Assembly (NCBI GenBank): GCA_934352055.1
Contig: CAKRJY010000001.1
Span: forward strand, 558,001 to 622,000
Length of the DNA: 64,000 bases
Direction: 5' to 3'
From: an uncultured Lachnospiraceae bacterium
GTDB taxonomy: Bacteria > Bacillota > Clostridia > Lachnospirales > Lachnospiraceae
Made by a program: the position numbers and the translations under genes. The notes under the pieces were generated by a model. That model did no database searches. It saw only the letters and a list, made by a program, of their open reading frames with translations, and had not been told where the DNA came from. This document shows, piece by piece, positions 8,198 through 17,156 of the stretch (the stretch's first letter is position 1; the number at the start of each line of letters is the position of its first letter).

Positions 8198-8247
8198 GAA
8201 CAATGTACCTCCTAACATGGTCTCGTCTCGCGAAACGCATCTAGGAC

Positions 8248-8276
8248 ATTATATCATTTTTCAGCGTAAAAGTCAA
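8248..8276 (-). promoter_or_regulatory. sigma-A promoter of veg
   Basis: Minus-strand -35 TTGACT (8271-8276), 17-nt spacer, -10 TATAAT (8248-8253). The -35 lies inside the last codons of the upstream hydrolase gene, whose stop is at 8254. The leader to the ATG at 8197 would be about 45 nt. Confidence 0.8.
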
Positions 8277-9249
8277 AGATTTCCTTATAGTAAGGCAACA
8301 TAATGTCATATGTCGCTGTAAACAATTCATGCTTTGATTCTGGGAAACGAATCAATCTTGTATTCTTACTGTGCTTGGCAAAATATTCCTGACCCTCTGG
8401 CCGCACCATGGTATCCTTTCCTGCCTGACACAATAGTACCGGTATTTTTACTTTATCTGCATTGCGTGCAATCTTCTTTGTTGCATGAATCGATGCTCTC
8501 GTCCACGCATAAGTACCACCATAACTGGTGTACTGCGGTGTCTCTTCTCTCTGGTTAAAGATATATGCATAGCGAGGTTCTGACGTAGAACTACTCGTCT
8601 TAAATACATAGACGTGATCAAATCCCTTCTGTCCCGGTACGTATTTGAGATCCCAACGCAAAATCTTAGATACCACCATCAGCACCTTTACAAGCCATGT
8701 TGGATTCTTGCCAAAATTCACCTGTAACATCGGGCTTGAAAGTACTGCCCTCTCAAAGACGTCCGGATATTTTTCCAGGAACAACGCACCGATCGCGCCC
8801 CCCATAGAGTGTGCATACAAATAATATGTATGCGTCAGGCTGCGCTTTTTCACGATCTTTTCGATGAAGATGTGCATGTCTTCTACATATTCATCGTAAT
8901 TCTTTACATAAACACGATCCCACTCGTGAATACATGCTGCACGATCTGAAAATCCATGGCCACGATGCTCGATAAAGAATACAGAATATCCCATCGCATA
9001 CATGTAATACATGACTTCATGGAACTTGCCTGCGAATTCGCAAAATCCGTGTGAGATTACAATGGATGCTGTCTCCTGCGGATGAATCGCATAGTGCGTG
9101 TGAATCTTCGTACCATCATAACTGGTAAAATATTCTTCCTCCAAGTGTTCTTTTACCCATGGCTTGATTGTGTCCTGCAGACGATCTGTAAATTCTTCGT
9201 CCGGAATCAGCATCTTTTCCACTGCTGCATTCGTTTCTTCTCTTGTCAT
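8254..9249 (-). CDS. alpha/beta hydrolase of the S33 / monoacylglycerol lipase type
   Basis: A 331-residue cytoplasmic hydrolase. The nucleophile elbow is AHSMGGA (Ser in the middle), preceded by the oxyanion-side ISHGFCEF segment and FIEHRGHGFS; the acid is probably the Asp in QAGKDTMVRPEGQ and the base the His in FPESKHELF. The HGxxE/HRGHGxS pattern and the mobile cap resemble lysophospholipases and monoacylglycerol lipases, but the natural ester is unknown. The SD GGGAGG precedes the ATG. No other lipid gene shares its transcript. Confidence 0.85.
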   Translation of the reverse strand: MTREETNAAVEKMLIPDEEFTDRLQDTIKPWVKEHLEEEYFTSYDGTKIHTHYAIHPQETASIVISHGFCEFAGKFHEVMYYMYAMGYSVFFIEHRGHGFSDRAACIHEWDRVYVKNYDEYVEDMHIFIEKIVKKRSLTHTYYLYAHSMGGAIGALFLEKYPDVFERAVLSSPMLQVNFGKNPTWLVKVLMVVSKILRWDLKYVPGQKGFDHVYVFKTSSSTSEPRYAYIFNQREETPQYTSYGGTYAWTRASIHATKKIARNADKVKIPVLLCQAGKDTMVRPEGQEYFAKHSKNTRLIRFPESKHELFTATYDIMLPYYKEIFDFYAEK

Positions 9250-9355
9250 TATTTATCCTCCCTTATTAACACATTCTCCCTATGGTTTCTTTATCTTATC
9301 ACGAACAACACTAGTTTACAACGAAACTCCCTGTAAAATTTTCCACAGCTGTCAC

Positions 9356-9763
9356 TTATTCAAAAATGACCTGTCCGTCGAGCTTCTCTGTTTTTACGAC
9401 AATATAGGGTGTCGTCTCCTTATTTGCAGTATCTGTACCTTCCGCAGGTCCTGTAATCTGTGTTTCAAAGACAATCGTATGTTCCGTCAGATACAGCTGC
9501 TGCACGCTGATGTTGTAACCGCTGCTCTCGCGCGTTCCATAGCCTTTTGCCATATAAAGATATGACCCATCATCATAGGTCAGTTGAAACTCCTCCTCCT
9601 TGACTTCGTCAATTTCCTCCTGTAGTTCCTGCGGTATGTCCTTGGCTCCTACCACCGTATACTCCACATCGCGCAATTTCTTTTCTTTTGTCTGCAAGGC
9701 ACATCCTGTTGTACAAAGCAACAGGAACACACAGCCTAATATAAGTACATGTCTGCGTCGCAT
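9356..9763 (-). CDS. PrcB-like lipoprotein
   Basis: About 135 residues. It starts with a basic stretch and hydrophobic helix ending in the lipobox LCTTGC, so it is exported and lipid-anchored. The mature part contains GYGTRESSGYNISVQQLYLTE and TTPYIVVKTEKLD, matching the PrcB C-terminal domain, named after a subunit of the treponemal PrcB/PrcA/PrtP protease complex. The Firmicute homologues have no known function. The ATG at 9763 is preferred over 9769, since AGGA sits 6 nt before it. Confidence 0.75.
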   Translation of the reverse strand: MRRRHVLILGCVFLLLCTTGCALQTKEKKLRDVEYTVVGAKDIPQELQEEIDEVKEEEFQLTYDDGSYLYMAKGYGTRESSGYNISVQQLYLTEHTIVFETQITGPAEGTDTANKETTPYIVVKTEKLDGQVIFE

Positions 9764-9879
9764 AAGCATTCCTATGTTTTTTCCAAATTATATGCAACGA
9801 CTTTTCAAATATGAAGATTGTAATTTCAGAGCATATGATTTATGATTAAGAAAACGTTTTGATAGGGAGGATGCTCGTT

Positions 9880-10614
9880 ATGTTACGAACCATTTTGGCA
9901 GCACTTTTTGCCTTTCTCTTTTTAGTTCTTGGCCTTCCAGTATTAGGCATAGAATGGCTTTACCGCAAAATCAACAAAAAAGGAGCCGACCTGAGTACTC
10001 TGCGCATTGTACAATGGGCATTGTCGGTCATCACAACGATTTCCGGCGTCAACGTCATCGTAGAAGGTGCGCAAAACATTCCGGATGATGAGGCTGTTGT
10101 TTACATTGCAAACCACCGCAGCATTTTTGATGTTATTATCGGCTACACGCATTGTCCGGGGCTGACCGGATTTATCGCGAAAAACAATCTGGAAAAAGTT
10201 CCTGTTCTTCGCGTATGGATGCGTCGTGTGCATTGCTATTTCTTAGACCGCTCGAATCCGCGTGATGGACTGCGTGTCATCCTTTCTGCAATCGAAGACA
10301 TCAAACGTGGTATTTCCATTTTTGTCTTCCCGGAAGGAACACGTACAAAAACAGGTGAGATGCTGCCGTTCAAAGAGGGCACCTTTAAAATGGCCACGAA
10401 GACAGGCTGTGCTATTATCCCGGTCGCCATCACAGGAACGGATGAGATTTTGCGCAACCATATACCATTTATCCGGAAGACCACCGTCGTATTCCATTAT
10501 GGTACGCCAATTTATCCAGACCAATTAGAAGCAGATCAAAAAAAGCACATCGGCGCCTACACACAAAGTGTCATTGCCGACATGCTTGAAAGGGATAAGG
10601 ATCTTATCCAGTAA
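9880..10614 (+). CDS. plsC: 1-acyl-sn-glycerol-3-phosphate acyltransferase
   Basis: Converts lysophosphatidic acid to phosphatidic acid at the membrane. The 244-residue product has an N-terminal hydrophobic segment, the catalytic motif NHRSIFD (HX4D), and the acceptor-binding motif FPEGTRTKTGEM. Start at 9880 follows GGGAGG with 9-nt spacing; an ATG at 9871 abuts the SD. It is the only plus-strand gene between the PrcB-like gene and murF. Its last 11 bases overlap the 3' end of murF tail-to-tail. Confidence 0.92.
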   Translation: MLRTILAALFAFLFLVLGLPVLGIEWLYRKINKKGADLSTLRIVQWALSVITTISGVNVIVEGAQNIPDDEAVVYIANHRSIFDVIIGYTHCPGLTGFIAKNNLEKVPVLRVWMRRVHCYFLDRSNPRDGLRVILSAIEDIKRGISIFVFPEGTRTKTGEMLPFKEGTFKMATKTGCAIIPVAITGTDEILRNHIPFIRKTTVVFHYGTPIYPDQLEADQKKHIGAYTQSVIADMLERDKDLIQ

Positions 10615-11968
10615 TTCGATTTACAACATCTGTAAAATTCATAAAGTGAGACGCCTTAATTAATATGGTGTCTCCTTTTTTTATGTGCGCATCCAGCGCA
10701 CTTAAAAGTGCATCTTTATCCGGATAAGCGACTGCCTCCGTCTGACTTTCATGTTCCTTAACATAACGCACTATCTCACTTGCAAGTGGACCCGCCGTAA
10801 GTAAAAGATCAATCTTTTGCTGTACTACTGCTTCTCCCACCTGATAATGCAGCATCTTTTCGTCCGTTCCAAGCTCACCCATATCACCCAGGATTGCTAC
10901 CTTCCGTCCTTTGGCATGACCTAACACTTCCAAAGATGCACGCATAGACATTGGATTGGCGTTATAACAGTCATCGATGACCACCACGCCGTTTGCTTCT
11001 ATAAAATGATTACGACCGGAAATGGTTGTAACATGTTCGATACCGCTTACAATTTCCTGTTCTGACAAATCCAAAAGCGTGCCTGCTACTGTTGCTGCAA
11101 GCGCATTGTAGACATTGTGTTCTCCCGGTATTGGAATGCACACTCTTTTTTCCCATTGCGGTGTGTGCAATGTCGCTTCTACGCGATCCACGCTTCCCGC
11201 AATCTTAGTACCATAAAATTCCTGCTCATGGAGGCCAAAGAAATGTGTCTCCATACCATGCGTATCTGCTGTCTGCAATTTGTCATCATCGCCATTTAAA
11301 ATAACGCGTCCGGTTCGTGGCATATGCGCAAACACTTCTGTTTTCGCCTGTAAAATGCCATCTCTGGTTCCCAGATTTTCCAAATGGCACTGTCCGATAT
11401 TTGTCATAATGACCATATCCGGTCTCGCCATTGCACCTAAACGATCCATCTCACCAAAATCAGAAATACCCATCTCAACTACTGCAACCTGATGCTCTGG
11501 CCGGATGCGAAATAGAGTCAGTGGCAAGCCAATTTCGTTGTTGAAATTTCCCTGAGTCTTTAACACCGTATAATGCTCTTCAAGAACAGATGCCACCATT
11601 TCCTTGGTACTTGTCTTTCCGACACTTCCAATAATACCAATGACATAGGCATCGATCTGTCCTCTGTAATACGCTGCCAGATCTTTTAACGCCTGCTCGG
11701 TATCTTTTACAACAATATATGGTCCCGGTGCTTCGTCCAGTTCATGATCTGCAATGGCGCCCATTGCCCCTTTTGCAAACGCATCTGCAATAAAAGAGTG
11801 TCCATCCACTTTTGCACCGCGGATAGCCACAAAGATATCGTCCGGTGAAACCTGACGGTTATCAATAACCACACCTTGTGCTTCGCGCGTCAAATCCGCG
11901 CACTTTGTTCCTTCCCGCAAAATACCACCAACGGCCTGCGCAATCTGTTGCAAGGTCATATTTTTCAT
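10604..11968 (-). CDS. murF: UDP-N-acetylmuramoyl-tripeptide--D-alanyl-D-alanine ligase
   Basis: Adds D-Ala-D-Ala to UDP-MurNAc-tripeptide, the last cytoplasmic step of the peptidoglycan precursor. The 454-residue protein has the three Mur-ligase domains: an N-terminal UDP-substrate domain, a central ATP-binding domain with GSVGKTSTKE, and a C-terminal domain with VVIDDCYNANPMSM. The ATG at 11968 has GAGGT upstream and lies 13 nt after the ddl stop, so ddl and murF supply and use D-Ala-D-Ala from one transcript. Confidence 0.96.
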   Translation of the reverse strand: MKNMTLQQIAQAVGGILREGTKCADLTREAQGVVIDNRQVSPDDIFVAIRGAKVDGHSFIADAFAKGAMGAIADHELDEAPGPYIVVKDTEQALKDLAAYYRGQIDAYVIGIIGSVGKTSTKEMVASVLEEHYTVLKTQGNFNNEIGLPLTLFRIRPEHQVAVVEMGISDFGEMDRLGAMARPDMVIMTNIGQCHLENLGTRDGILQAKTEVFAHMPRTGRVILNGDDDKLQTADTHGMETHFFGLHEQEFYGTKIAGSVDRVEATLHTPQWEKRVCIPIPGEHNVYNALAATVAGTLLDLSEQEIVSGIEHVTTISGRNHFIEANGVVVIDDCYNANPMSMRASLEVLGHAKGRKVAILGDMGELGTDEKMLHYQVGEAVVQQKIDLLLTAGPLASEIVRYVKEHESQTEAVAYPDKDALLSALDAHIKKGDTILIKASHFMNFTDVVNRITG

Positions 11969-11981
11969 TGTATCTATACCT

Positions 11982-13031
11982 CTATTCTTCAAATCTCTCA
12001 AGCGAGATGTCGATGATTTTCTGGCAAAGTGATGGGAAATCCACACCCACAACGGCTGCTTCTTGCGGCAACAGACTTGTCGGAGTCATTCCCGGAAGCG
12101 TATTTGCCTCAAGACAGAAAATCTCGTTCTTTTCATTTAACAAAAAGTCCATACGGGAATATGTCTCCAATCCCAATGCTTCCACAACCATTTCTGCGTA
12201 GCGCTGCATCTGTACAGTGACATCCTCCGGAAGCTCTGCCGGGCAGGTCTCAACTGCGCTGCCTGCAGCATATTTATTCTTGAAATCATAAAATCCCTGA
12301 ATTGGTGCAATTTCTATGACTGGAAGTGCTTTTCCCTCGATCACACCAACAGAAAACTCGCGTCCTTGAATGTAATCTTCTACAACAACTTCATCCTCCC
12401 ATACGAATGCATCCGCAAGTGCTTTTTCGTATTCTGCCGCGTCGTGTACAATCGATACGCCAATGGATGAGCCACCACAAGCCGGCTTTACCACACAAGG
12501 ATAACGCAATGGCTGTTTTGGATTCTTCGCATCTGCCACATTAAGAGAAAATCCCTGTGGACATGGCACACCATAACTCTTTAAAAACTCTTTGGAAATC
12601 CCCTTATCCATAGCAATTGCGCTGCTCAAATAACCATTTCCCGTATAACGGATTCCAAACAGATCGAATGCCGCCTGCACTTTTCCATTTTCTCCGTTCT
12701 CTCCATGCAATGCCATGAATACCACATCTGCCTTGCGGCAAATAGCAATGACATTTGGTCCAAAGAAACAGTTCGACTGATCTTTTCTTGAAGCCTTAAC
12801 CGCATCAATATCCGGTGCAATGTCCGGGATATCTGATACAACTACACTCGCCTCCTCTGTATGTTCAAATATATCGCTGATATCTTCTTCCTGATCATGA
12901 TATCCTAAGAATACATCCAACAAAAGGACGTTATGACCCAGGCCACGCAAAGCCTTGCAAACCATATCTCCTGATTTGAATGACACATCTCTTTCTGTGC
13001 TCAATCCCCCCGCTAATACTACGATATTCAT
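11982..13031 (-). CDS. ddl: D-alanine--D-alanine ligase
   Basis: A 349-residue ATP-grasp enzyme that joins two D-Ala. It shows the N-terminal VLAGGLSTERDVS glycine-rich motif, HGENGENGKVQ, the ATP-grasp core PCVVKPACGGSSIGVS, and the C-terminal metal site FCLEANTLPGMT. The EFSVGVIEG segment is also typical. The SD AGGAAAAGAG lies before the ATG. murF follows in the same direction. Confidence 0.96.
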   Translation of the reverse strand: MNIVVLAGGLSTERDVSFKSGDMVCKALRGLGHNVLLLDVFLGYHDQEEDISDIFEHTEEASVVVSDIPDIAPDIDAVKASRKDQSNCFFGPNVIAICRKADVVFMALHGENGENGKVQAAFDLFGIRYTGNGYLSSAIAMDKGISKEFLKSYGVPCPQGFSLNVADAKNPKQPLRYPCVVKPACGGSSIGVSIVHDAAEYEKALADAFVWEDEVVVEDYIQGREFSVGVIEGKALPVIEIAPIQGFYDFKNKYAAGSAVETCPAELPEDVTVQMQRYAEMVVEALGLETYSRMDFLLNEKNEIFCLEANTLPGMTPTSLLPQEAAVVGVDFPSLCQKIIDISLERFEE

Positions 13032-13077
13032 ATCTCTTTTCCTTGCCTTCCTAAAATGATAGTTTTATTATAGCATT

Positions 13078-14007
13078 TCAAAAAATCACAAACAAGGTTC
13101 TTCTATCCCATAGTCTTTTTTCGATTTGTTCCCAGTTTCCTCTCTCTTTTAGAAGTTGTTCGTGGGTACGATGTAAAAGTATCTTTACCGCCTGGCAATC
13201 CTCTTTGCTTCCCAGCATCTGATATGCTTCCATCTGGATGCGCAGAGCCAGTAAAATATGTTGTATGCCTCCTACCGTCCGCAGCATATGCATGGTCTGT
13301 TCGCTAAAATATAAGGCTTCTTCCGGTTTTTCCATCTCCAGCAAGCAAACCGACAGATTGTGACCAAGCACCGCTTTCATATGGCATGTAACAGCATATC
13401 CTTTTTCCATTTTTGCTACATACCGGTACAGGCGAAACAACAAGGACGCACTCTCGTGAAATTCTCCTTTCCACATATAGCCAATTGCAACGTTATTTAA
13501 TATCCACAGCTGTATTTCTGTCATTTTCTGCAGCATCAGCCCCTCACTATGGATACCTACCTTCTGGTTCACACGAACGGCACACTCCCACACTGCAAGA
13601 CAACATTGCAGATACTCTTCTCGCGGTATGGCACCGCTCATATATAACCAGATTGTCTTTGCCATCTCATAAAATTGTCTTTCCTGTTCATCGCGCGATT
13701 TTTTCATTTCCCGCAATTCCAGCAATTTTTCATCCGCTTTTTCACTTTCCCAGGTCTGCAGTGTCCACAGCAAGTCACGGCATTTCTGTTCTCGTTCCTG
13801 TTGATTCTTCCAAAAGGCATAAGAATAGCCAGACTCCCCCAGACGCTCCATCAATGACTGATAGATTTCTCTGGACGGAATCTGGCTTCCATGTTCTACG
13901 CGTGATAAATAACTGGTGGTACAAATACCATCCGCTAATACCTCCTGCGTCATCCCCTGTTCTACGCGAATTTCACGTACTATTTGCCCCATAGACTGTT
14001 CTTTCAT
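13078..14007 (-). CDS. XRE-family regulator with TPR-like C-terminal domain
   Basis: A 309-residue protein. Residues about 8-60 form a helix-turn-helix of the XRE type (VREIRVEQGMTQEVLADG, then TSYLSRVEHGSQIPS). The rest is helical with pairs resembling tetratricopeptide repeats, as in Rgg/PlcR-type regulators that sense peptides; no peptide gene is visible nearby. It sits directly upstream of ddl-murF with a 46-nt gap, so it may share that transcript. The target genes are unknown. Confidence 0.8.
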   Translation of the reverse strand: MKEQSMGQIVREIRVEQGMTQEVLADGICTTSYLSRVEHGSQIPSREIYQSLMERLGESGYSYAFWKNQQEREQKCRDLLWTLQTWESEKADEKLLELREMKKSRDEQERQFYEMAKTIWLYMSGAIPREEYLQCCLAVWECAVRVNQKVGIHSEGLMLQKMTEIQLWILNNVAIGYMWKGEFHESASLLFRLYRYVAKMEKGYAVTCHMKAVLGHNLSVCLLEMEKPEEALYFSEQTMHMLRTVGGIQHILLALRIQMEAYQMLGSKEDCQAVKILLHRTHEQLLKERGNWEQIEKRLWDRRTLFVIF

Positions 14008-14106
14008 ATACTCATCCCCCTCATATGTGAGGATATTATAGCATCGTTTCTGACACCAGTCCTATCGGCATTTCGCGAATCGTGATGACGCTTTGCATCG
14101 GTTCTC

Positions 14107-14637
14107 CTAGAACTCCGGTTCAATCAAGCCGTATGTATTACCCTTTCTCTTATAAACAACATTTACTTCCTCTGTCTCTGCATTCAGGAATACAAAGAAG
14201 TCATGTCCCAATAATTCCATCTGCACGCAGGCATCTTCCGGATACATTGGCTTGATACCAAATCTCTTGGTTCGGATGATACGGATCTCATCATCGTCCT
14301 CAGCATCTTTCTCCAGATATTCCTGTGCAAAGAACTTCTCAGCACTCTGCTGCTTTGTCACGATCTTGTTGCGGTATTTCTTTAATTGACGTTCGATTGT
14401 CTCCTCAACTACTTCAATGGAAACATACATGTCATTGCTAACCTGCTCCGCACGGATAACGCTACCCTTTACCGGTATGGTCACCTCTATCTTTTGGCGT
14501 TCTTTCTCAACACTAAGTGTTACATGCGCTTCCGTCTCCGGTGTAAAATATTTCTCCAGCTTGGAGAGTCTGTCTTCCACTGCCTCCTTCAGTCCATCGG
14601 TAAGTTCAATGTTTTTTCCTGTGATTGTAATTCTCAT
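14107..14637 (-). CDS. hpf: ribosome hibernation promoting factor, long form
   Basis: A 176-residue protein that dimerises 70S ribosomes into inactive 100S particles in stationary phase. The N-terminal domain (about residues 1-100, MRITITGKNIELTDGLKEAV...) is the S30AE/RaiA fold, and the C-terminal domain (about 120-176, IIRTKRFGIKPMYPEDACVQMELLGHDFFVF) is the dimerisation part of long HPF. The ATG at 14637 is used because GGGG lies 9 nt upstream; an ATG at 14646 abuts it. It appears to be monocistronic. Confidence 0.95.
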   Translation of the reverse strand: MRITITGKNIELTDGLKEAVEDRLSKLEKYFTPETEAHVTLSVEKERQKIEVTIPVKGSVIRAEQVSNDMYVSIEVVEETIERQLKKYRNKIVTKQQSAEKFFAQEYLEKDAEDDDEIRIIRTKRFGIKPMYPEDACVQMELLGHDFFVFLNAETEEVNVVYKRKGNTYGLIEPEF

Positions 14638-14789
14638 GATGTCCATCCCCTTTTCACATTATATTTGATACCGTGTGAATATCATAATCTAATTATAACA
14701 TATTACGTTTTCTGAACAAGTAGTTTTCTGAAAAATAAAAATAATTTTATAAATTGTTCATACAGTTAAACTGCGTTTCATCCACTCAT

Positions 14790-14818
14790 TTGCGCTTTAT
14801 TTCGCAGTTTGCTATAGT
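14790..14818 (+). promoter_or_regulatory. sigma-A-like promoter of the SDR gene
   Basis: -35 TTGCGC (14790-14795), 17-nt spacer, -10 TATAGT (14813-14818), 27 nt before the ATG at 14845. It lies in the divergent gap between hpf and the dehydrogenase gene. Confidence 0.55.
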
Positions 14819-14844
14819 GAATTAAATTAAAGGAGAAAACACTT

Positions 14845-15576
14845 ATGTATAAAACAGCATTTGTATCCGGTGCGTCCCGCGGCATCGGACGAGCCATTGC
14901 CACAGCACTCGCTGCCAACGGATATCATCTGGGACTGACCTGCCAGAAAAACACACAATTATTAGAAACCTTTGCCGCAGAATTGCGCAAAGATTATCAT
15001 ATTGAAGTATTCACTTTTACCGGAAATATGGGGGATTTTTCTTTTGTAGAAATGGTTGCGCAGGAAATGCTTGCCCACTTTTCACAAATAGATGTCGTCG
15101 TAAACAATGCCGGCATCTCTCATATCGGACTGCTCACAGACATGACACCGGACGATTGGAACCACATAATGTCTGTGAATTTATCTTCGTGTTTTTACAC
15201 TGCAAAAGTCTTTGTTCCTTCCATGGTGCAAAAACAAACCGGACGAATCATAAACATTTCTTCCATGTGGGGCAATGTCGGTGCATCCTGTGAAGTCGCA
15301 TATTCAGCTTCTAAGGGTGGTATGCATGCTTTTACAAAAGCACTCGCCAAAGAATTAGCGCCTTCCGGAATTGCCGTCAATGCGATTGCATGCGGTGTGA
15401 TCGATACGGATATGAATGCCTTTTTGACGGCAGAAGAACGCGCAGAATTAGAGGCAGAAATTCCTGCCGGACGTTTTGCGAAACCGGAAGAAGTAGCAGA
15501 CGCCCTCATCCATCTTGTGGAAAGCCCTGCCTATCTGACCGGTCAGATCATATCCATGGATGGCGGTTATATTTAG
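14845..15576 (+). CDS. short-chain dehydrogenase/reductase, FabG-like
   Basis: A 243-residue classical SDR. It has the NAD(P) loop GASRGIGRA, NNAGIS, the catalytic Ser in NISSMWG, the Tyr/Lys pair in YSASKGG, and the C-terminal LTGQIISMDGGY tail shared with 3-oxoacyl-ACP reductases. No fatty-acid genes surround it, so it may be a stand-alone FabG paralogue or another alcohol/ketone reductase. A promoter lies just upstream and AAAGGAG is the SD. A CCACAT/ATGTGG hairpin lies after the stop but without a clear T run. Confidence 0.85.
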   Translation: MYKTAFVSGASRGIGRAIATALAANGYHLGLTCQKNTQLLETFAAELRKDYHIEVFTFTGNMGDFSFVEMVAQEMLAHFSQIDVVVNNAGISHIGLLTDMTPDDWNHIMSVNLSSCFYTAKVFVPSMVQKQTGRIINISSMWGNVGASCEVAYSASKGGMHAFTKALAKELAPSGIAVNAIACGVIDTDMNAFLTAEERAELEAEIPAGRFAKPEEVADALIHLVESPAYLTGQIISMDGGYI

Positions 15577-15663
15577 AGATATCCCCACATGACACGGTTA
15601 TGTGGCGTTTCGCGCATCAGCTATGCAATATGAGAAATTTGGGCAAAATTAAAATCCCCTGTT

Positions 15664-15691
15664 CTATCATTATTTTAATTACAAATGATAG
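15664..15691 (+). promoter_or_regulatory. inverted repeat overlapping the RBS of the small XRE gene
   Basis: A perfect 8-bp inverted repeat, CTATCATT (15664-15671) / AATGATAG (15684-15691), 12-nt gap. The right arm runs into the SD (AGGAGAAAG). It may be an autoregulatory operator for the XRE protein encoded directly downstream or an RNA stem that limits ribosome access. Confidence 0.4.
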
Positions 15692-15703
15692 GAGAAAGCA
15701 CAT

Positions 15704-16048
15704 ATGGCATCTATGCTTTTAGGAGAACGTCTCACAAATCTCATGGAACTGCAAAACACAAACAACAAACAAGTTTGTGAGTCTTTACATATTCACCCAT
15801 CCACTTTCAGTGGATATCTGTCTGGGAAACGTCAGCCAAGCTACGATATCCTCATGCGTATGGCAGCCTATTTTCATACAACCTGTGATTATCTGCTCGG
15901 CTATACACCACCACAAAATGATGCATCCGACTTAACTGACGACACACTTGCCCTCCTGCATGCCTGCGGTCAATTGCCACCGGAAGGTCAGGAAATGCTC
16001 TGGGAAGAAATCAAGCTTATTGTCCGTCTTTATCACAAACAGGATTAA
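15704..16048 (+). CDS. small XRE-family transcriptional regulator
   Basis: 114 residues. A helix-turn-helix fills residues about 5-65 (LGERLTNLMELQNTNNKQVC... IHPSTFSGYLSGKRQPSYDIL), ending in the CDYLLGYT motif common to single-domain XRE repressors. A short acidic helical tail follows. The SD AGGAGAAAG lies inside a perfect inverted repeat. Its 3' end overlaps the stop of the convergent WYL gene by four bases. Targets are unknown; self-regulation is likely by analogy. Confidence 0.85.
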   Translation: MASMLLGERLTNLMELQNTNNKQVCESLHIHPSTFSGYLSGKRQPSYDILMRMAAYFHTTCDYLLGYTPPQNDASDLTDDTLALLHACGQLPPEGQEMLWEEIKLIVRLYHKQD

Positions 16049-17028
16049 CACTCATACTGTGCCATAATCTGTTTTAAATGCTTTTCATACGCCTGTCGTA
16101 CCGAAGCCGGTCGTACAATTTCCACACCAGCGCCAAGTCCGGTGATCCAGCCAAAAAACTGTGGGCTCACTTCCACCTCTGTACGCACAAGAATCGCATC
16201 GTCCTCGCTTCGCATAAAAACTTCTGTTCCGAAACGGTCAAACATCACACCTGCCATATGTTTCGGCGCACGAAGGGTAACAATCTCTGCCGTTCCGGCA
16301 AACATACTAAATCTCTTTTTCGCATAATTTGCTTTTTGTTTTTCTATCGAAAGAGCCTCCCTGCTTCGAGCCACGGAAAACTCCTGTGCTCCCATAATCT
16401 TATCCACGCGATAGTGCCGGACATCCCCAGCCTCTTCATCCCACGCGACCAGATAATAGTATTCATTATCCCATAACAAAAATGCCGGACTCACCTGATA
16501 CTTCTTTCCCTGATGGCGCAGCACCTGTTCCTTTTTTTCATTCCACTCCAAATATTGGAATGTCATCTGCTGATTATCATCAATGCAGTTATAAATCTCG
16601 TCAATCGTATAATAAATACGTTCATTTGCCATTTTAACACGATCCGATACCACCACCTGGCGATGCAGATGCTTTCCCTGATAGGTACTTCCCAGTTGTT
16701 CGATCTTATGCACCAGCTCACGTGATTTTTTCTCTGTGATAAACTTTGATGCCGCCACAGCATCGACAAGCAATTTTAATTCTGCCAGTTCAAACGTACG
16801 CTCCGCTAAATAAAACCCATTTTGTTCCGGCGCTTTTTCAATTTCCATTCCATAATCCTGCAGCGCACGGATATCACGATAGATACTTTTGCGCTCTGCC
16901 GGAATTTCTTTTGCTTCCAGTCGCTCTATGATCTGCCCTGCCGTGATCGGATGCTCTTCATCTGTTTCACGTAAAAAAATTTCCATTATATAAAGAAGTT
17001 TCTGCTTCTGATTTCCCATATTTGCCAT
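16045..17028 (-). CDS. WYL-domain transcriptional regulator
   Basis: 327 residues: an N-terminal winged helix (about 1-70, KLLYIMEIFLRETDEEHPITAGQIIERL, SIYRDIRALQDYGMEI) followed by a WYL ligand-sensing domain (about 130-220, QMTFQYLEW, then YYLVAWDEEAGDVRHYRVDKIM) and a WCX-type C-terminus. Such proteins switch transcription in response to nucleotide or other small ligands. The start at 17028 is preceded by GAGGTG. It is divergent from the glp-like operon, and the gap holds an inverted repeat, so it could control that operon or itself. Confidence 0.88.
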   Translation of the reverse strand: MANMGNQKQKLLYIMEIFLRETDEEHPITAGQIIERLEAKEIPAERKSIYRDIRALQDYGMEIEKAPEQNGFYLAERTFELAELKLLVDAVAASKFITEKKSRELVHKIEQLGSTYQGKHLHRQVVVSDRVKMANERIYYTIDEIYNCIDDNQQMTFQYLEWNEKKEQVLRHQGKKYQVSPAFLLWDNEYYYLVAWDEEAGDVRHYRVDKIMGAQEFSVARSREALSIEKQKANYAKKRFSMFAGTAEIVTLRAPKHMAGVMFDRFGTEVFMRSEDDAILVRTEVEVSPQFFGWITGLGAGVEIVRPASVRQAYEKHLKQIMAQYEC

Positions 17029-17062
17029 GTGACACCTCGTTAAAAAATTAACTTTTAGAAAT

Positions 17063-17085
17063 AACCCATTTTTTGGGTTTTGGGT
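17063..17085. promoter_or_regulatory. candidate operator between the WYL gene and the glp promoter
   Basis: Inverted repeat AACCCA (17063-17068) / TGGGTT (17074-17079) with a T5 centre, followed by a further TTGGGT (17080-17085) ending just before the -35 at 17087. Its place between divergent genes suggests a regulator-binding site; which protein binds it is unknown. Confidence 0.35.
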
Positions 17086-17086
17086 A

Positions 17087-17115
17087 TTGTACGCACCAAT
17101 TTCACGTGTTATAAT
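17087..17115 (+). promoter_or_regulatory. sigma-A promoter of the glp-like operon
   Basis: -35 TTGTAC (17087-17092), 17-nt spacer, -10 TATAAT (17110-17115). Transcription should start near 17122, giving a leader of about 110 nt that contains a terminator-like hairpin before the first gene. Confidence 0.75.
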
Positions 17116-17156
17116 CATAGCATAAATTAAAAAATAAATAAATTACCAGAGATGAG

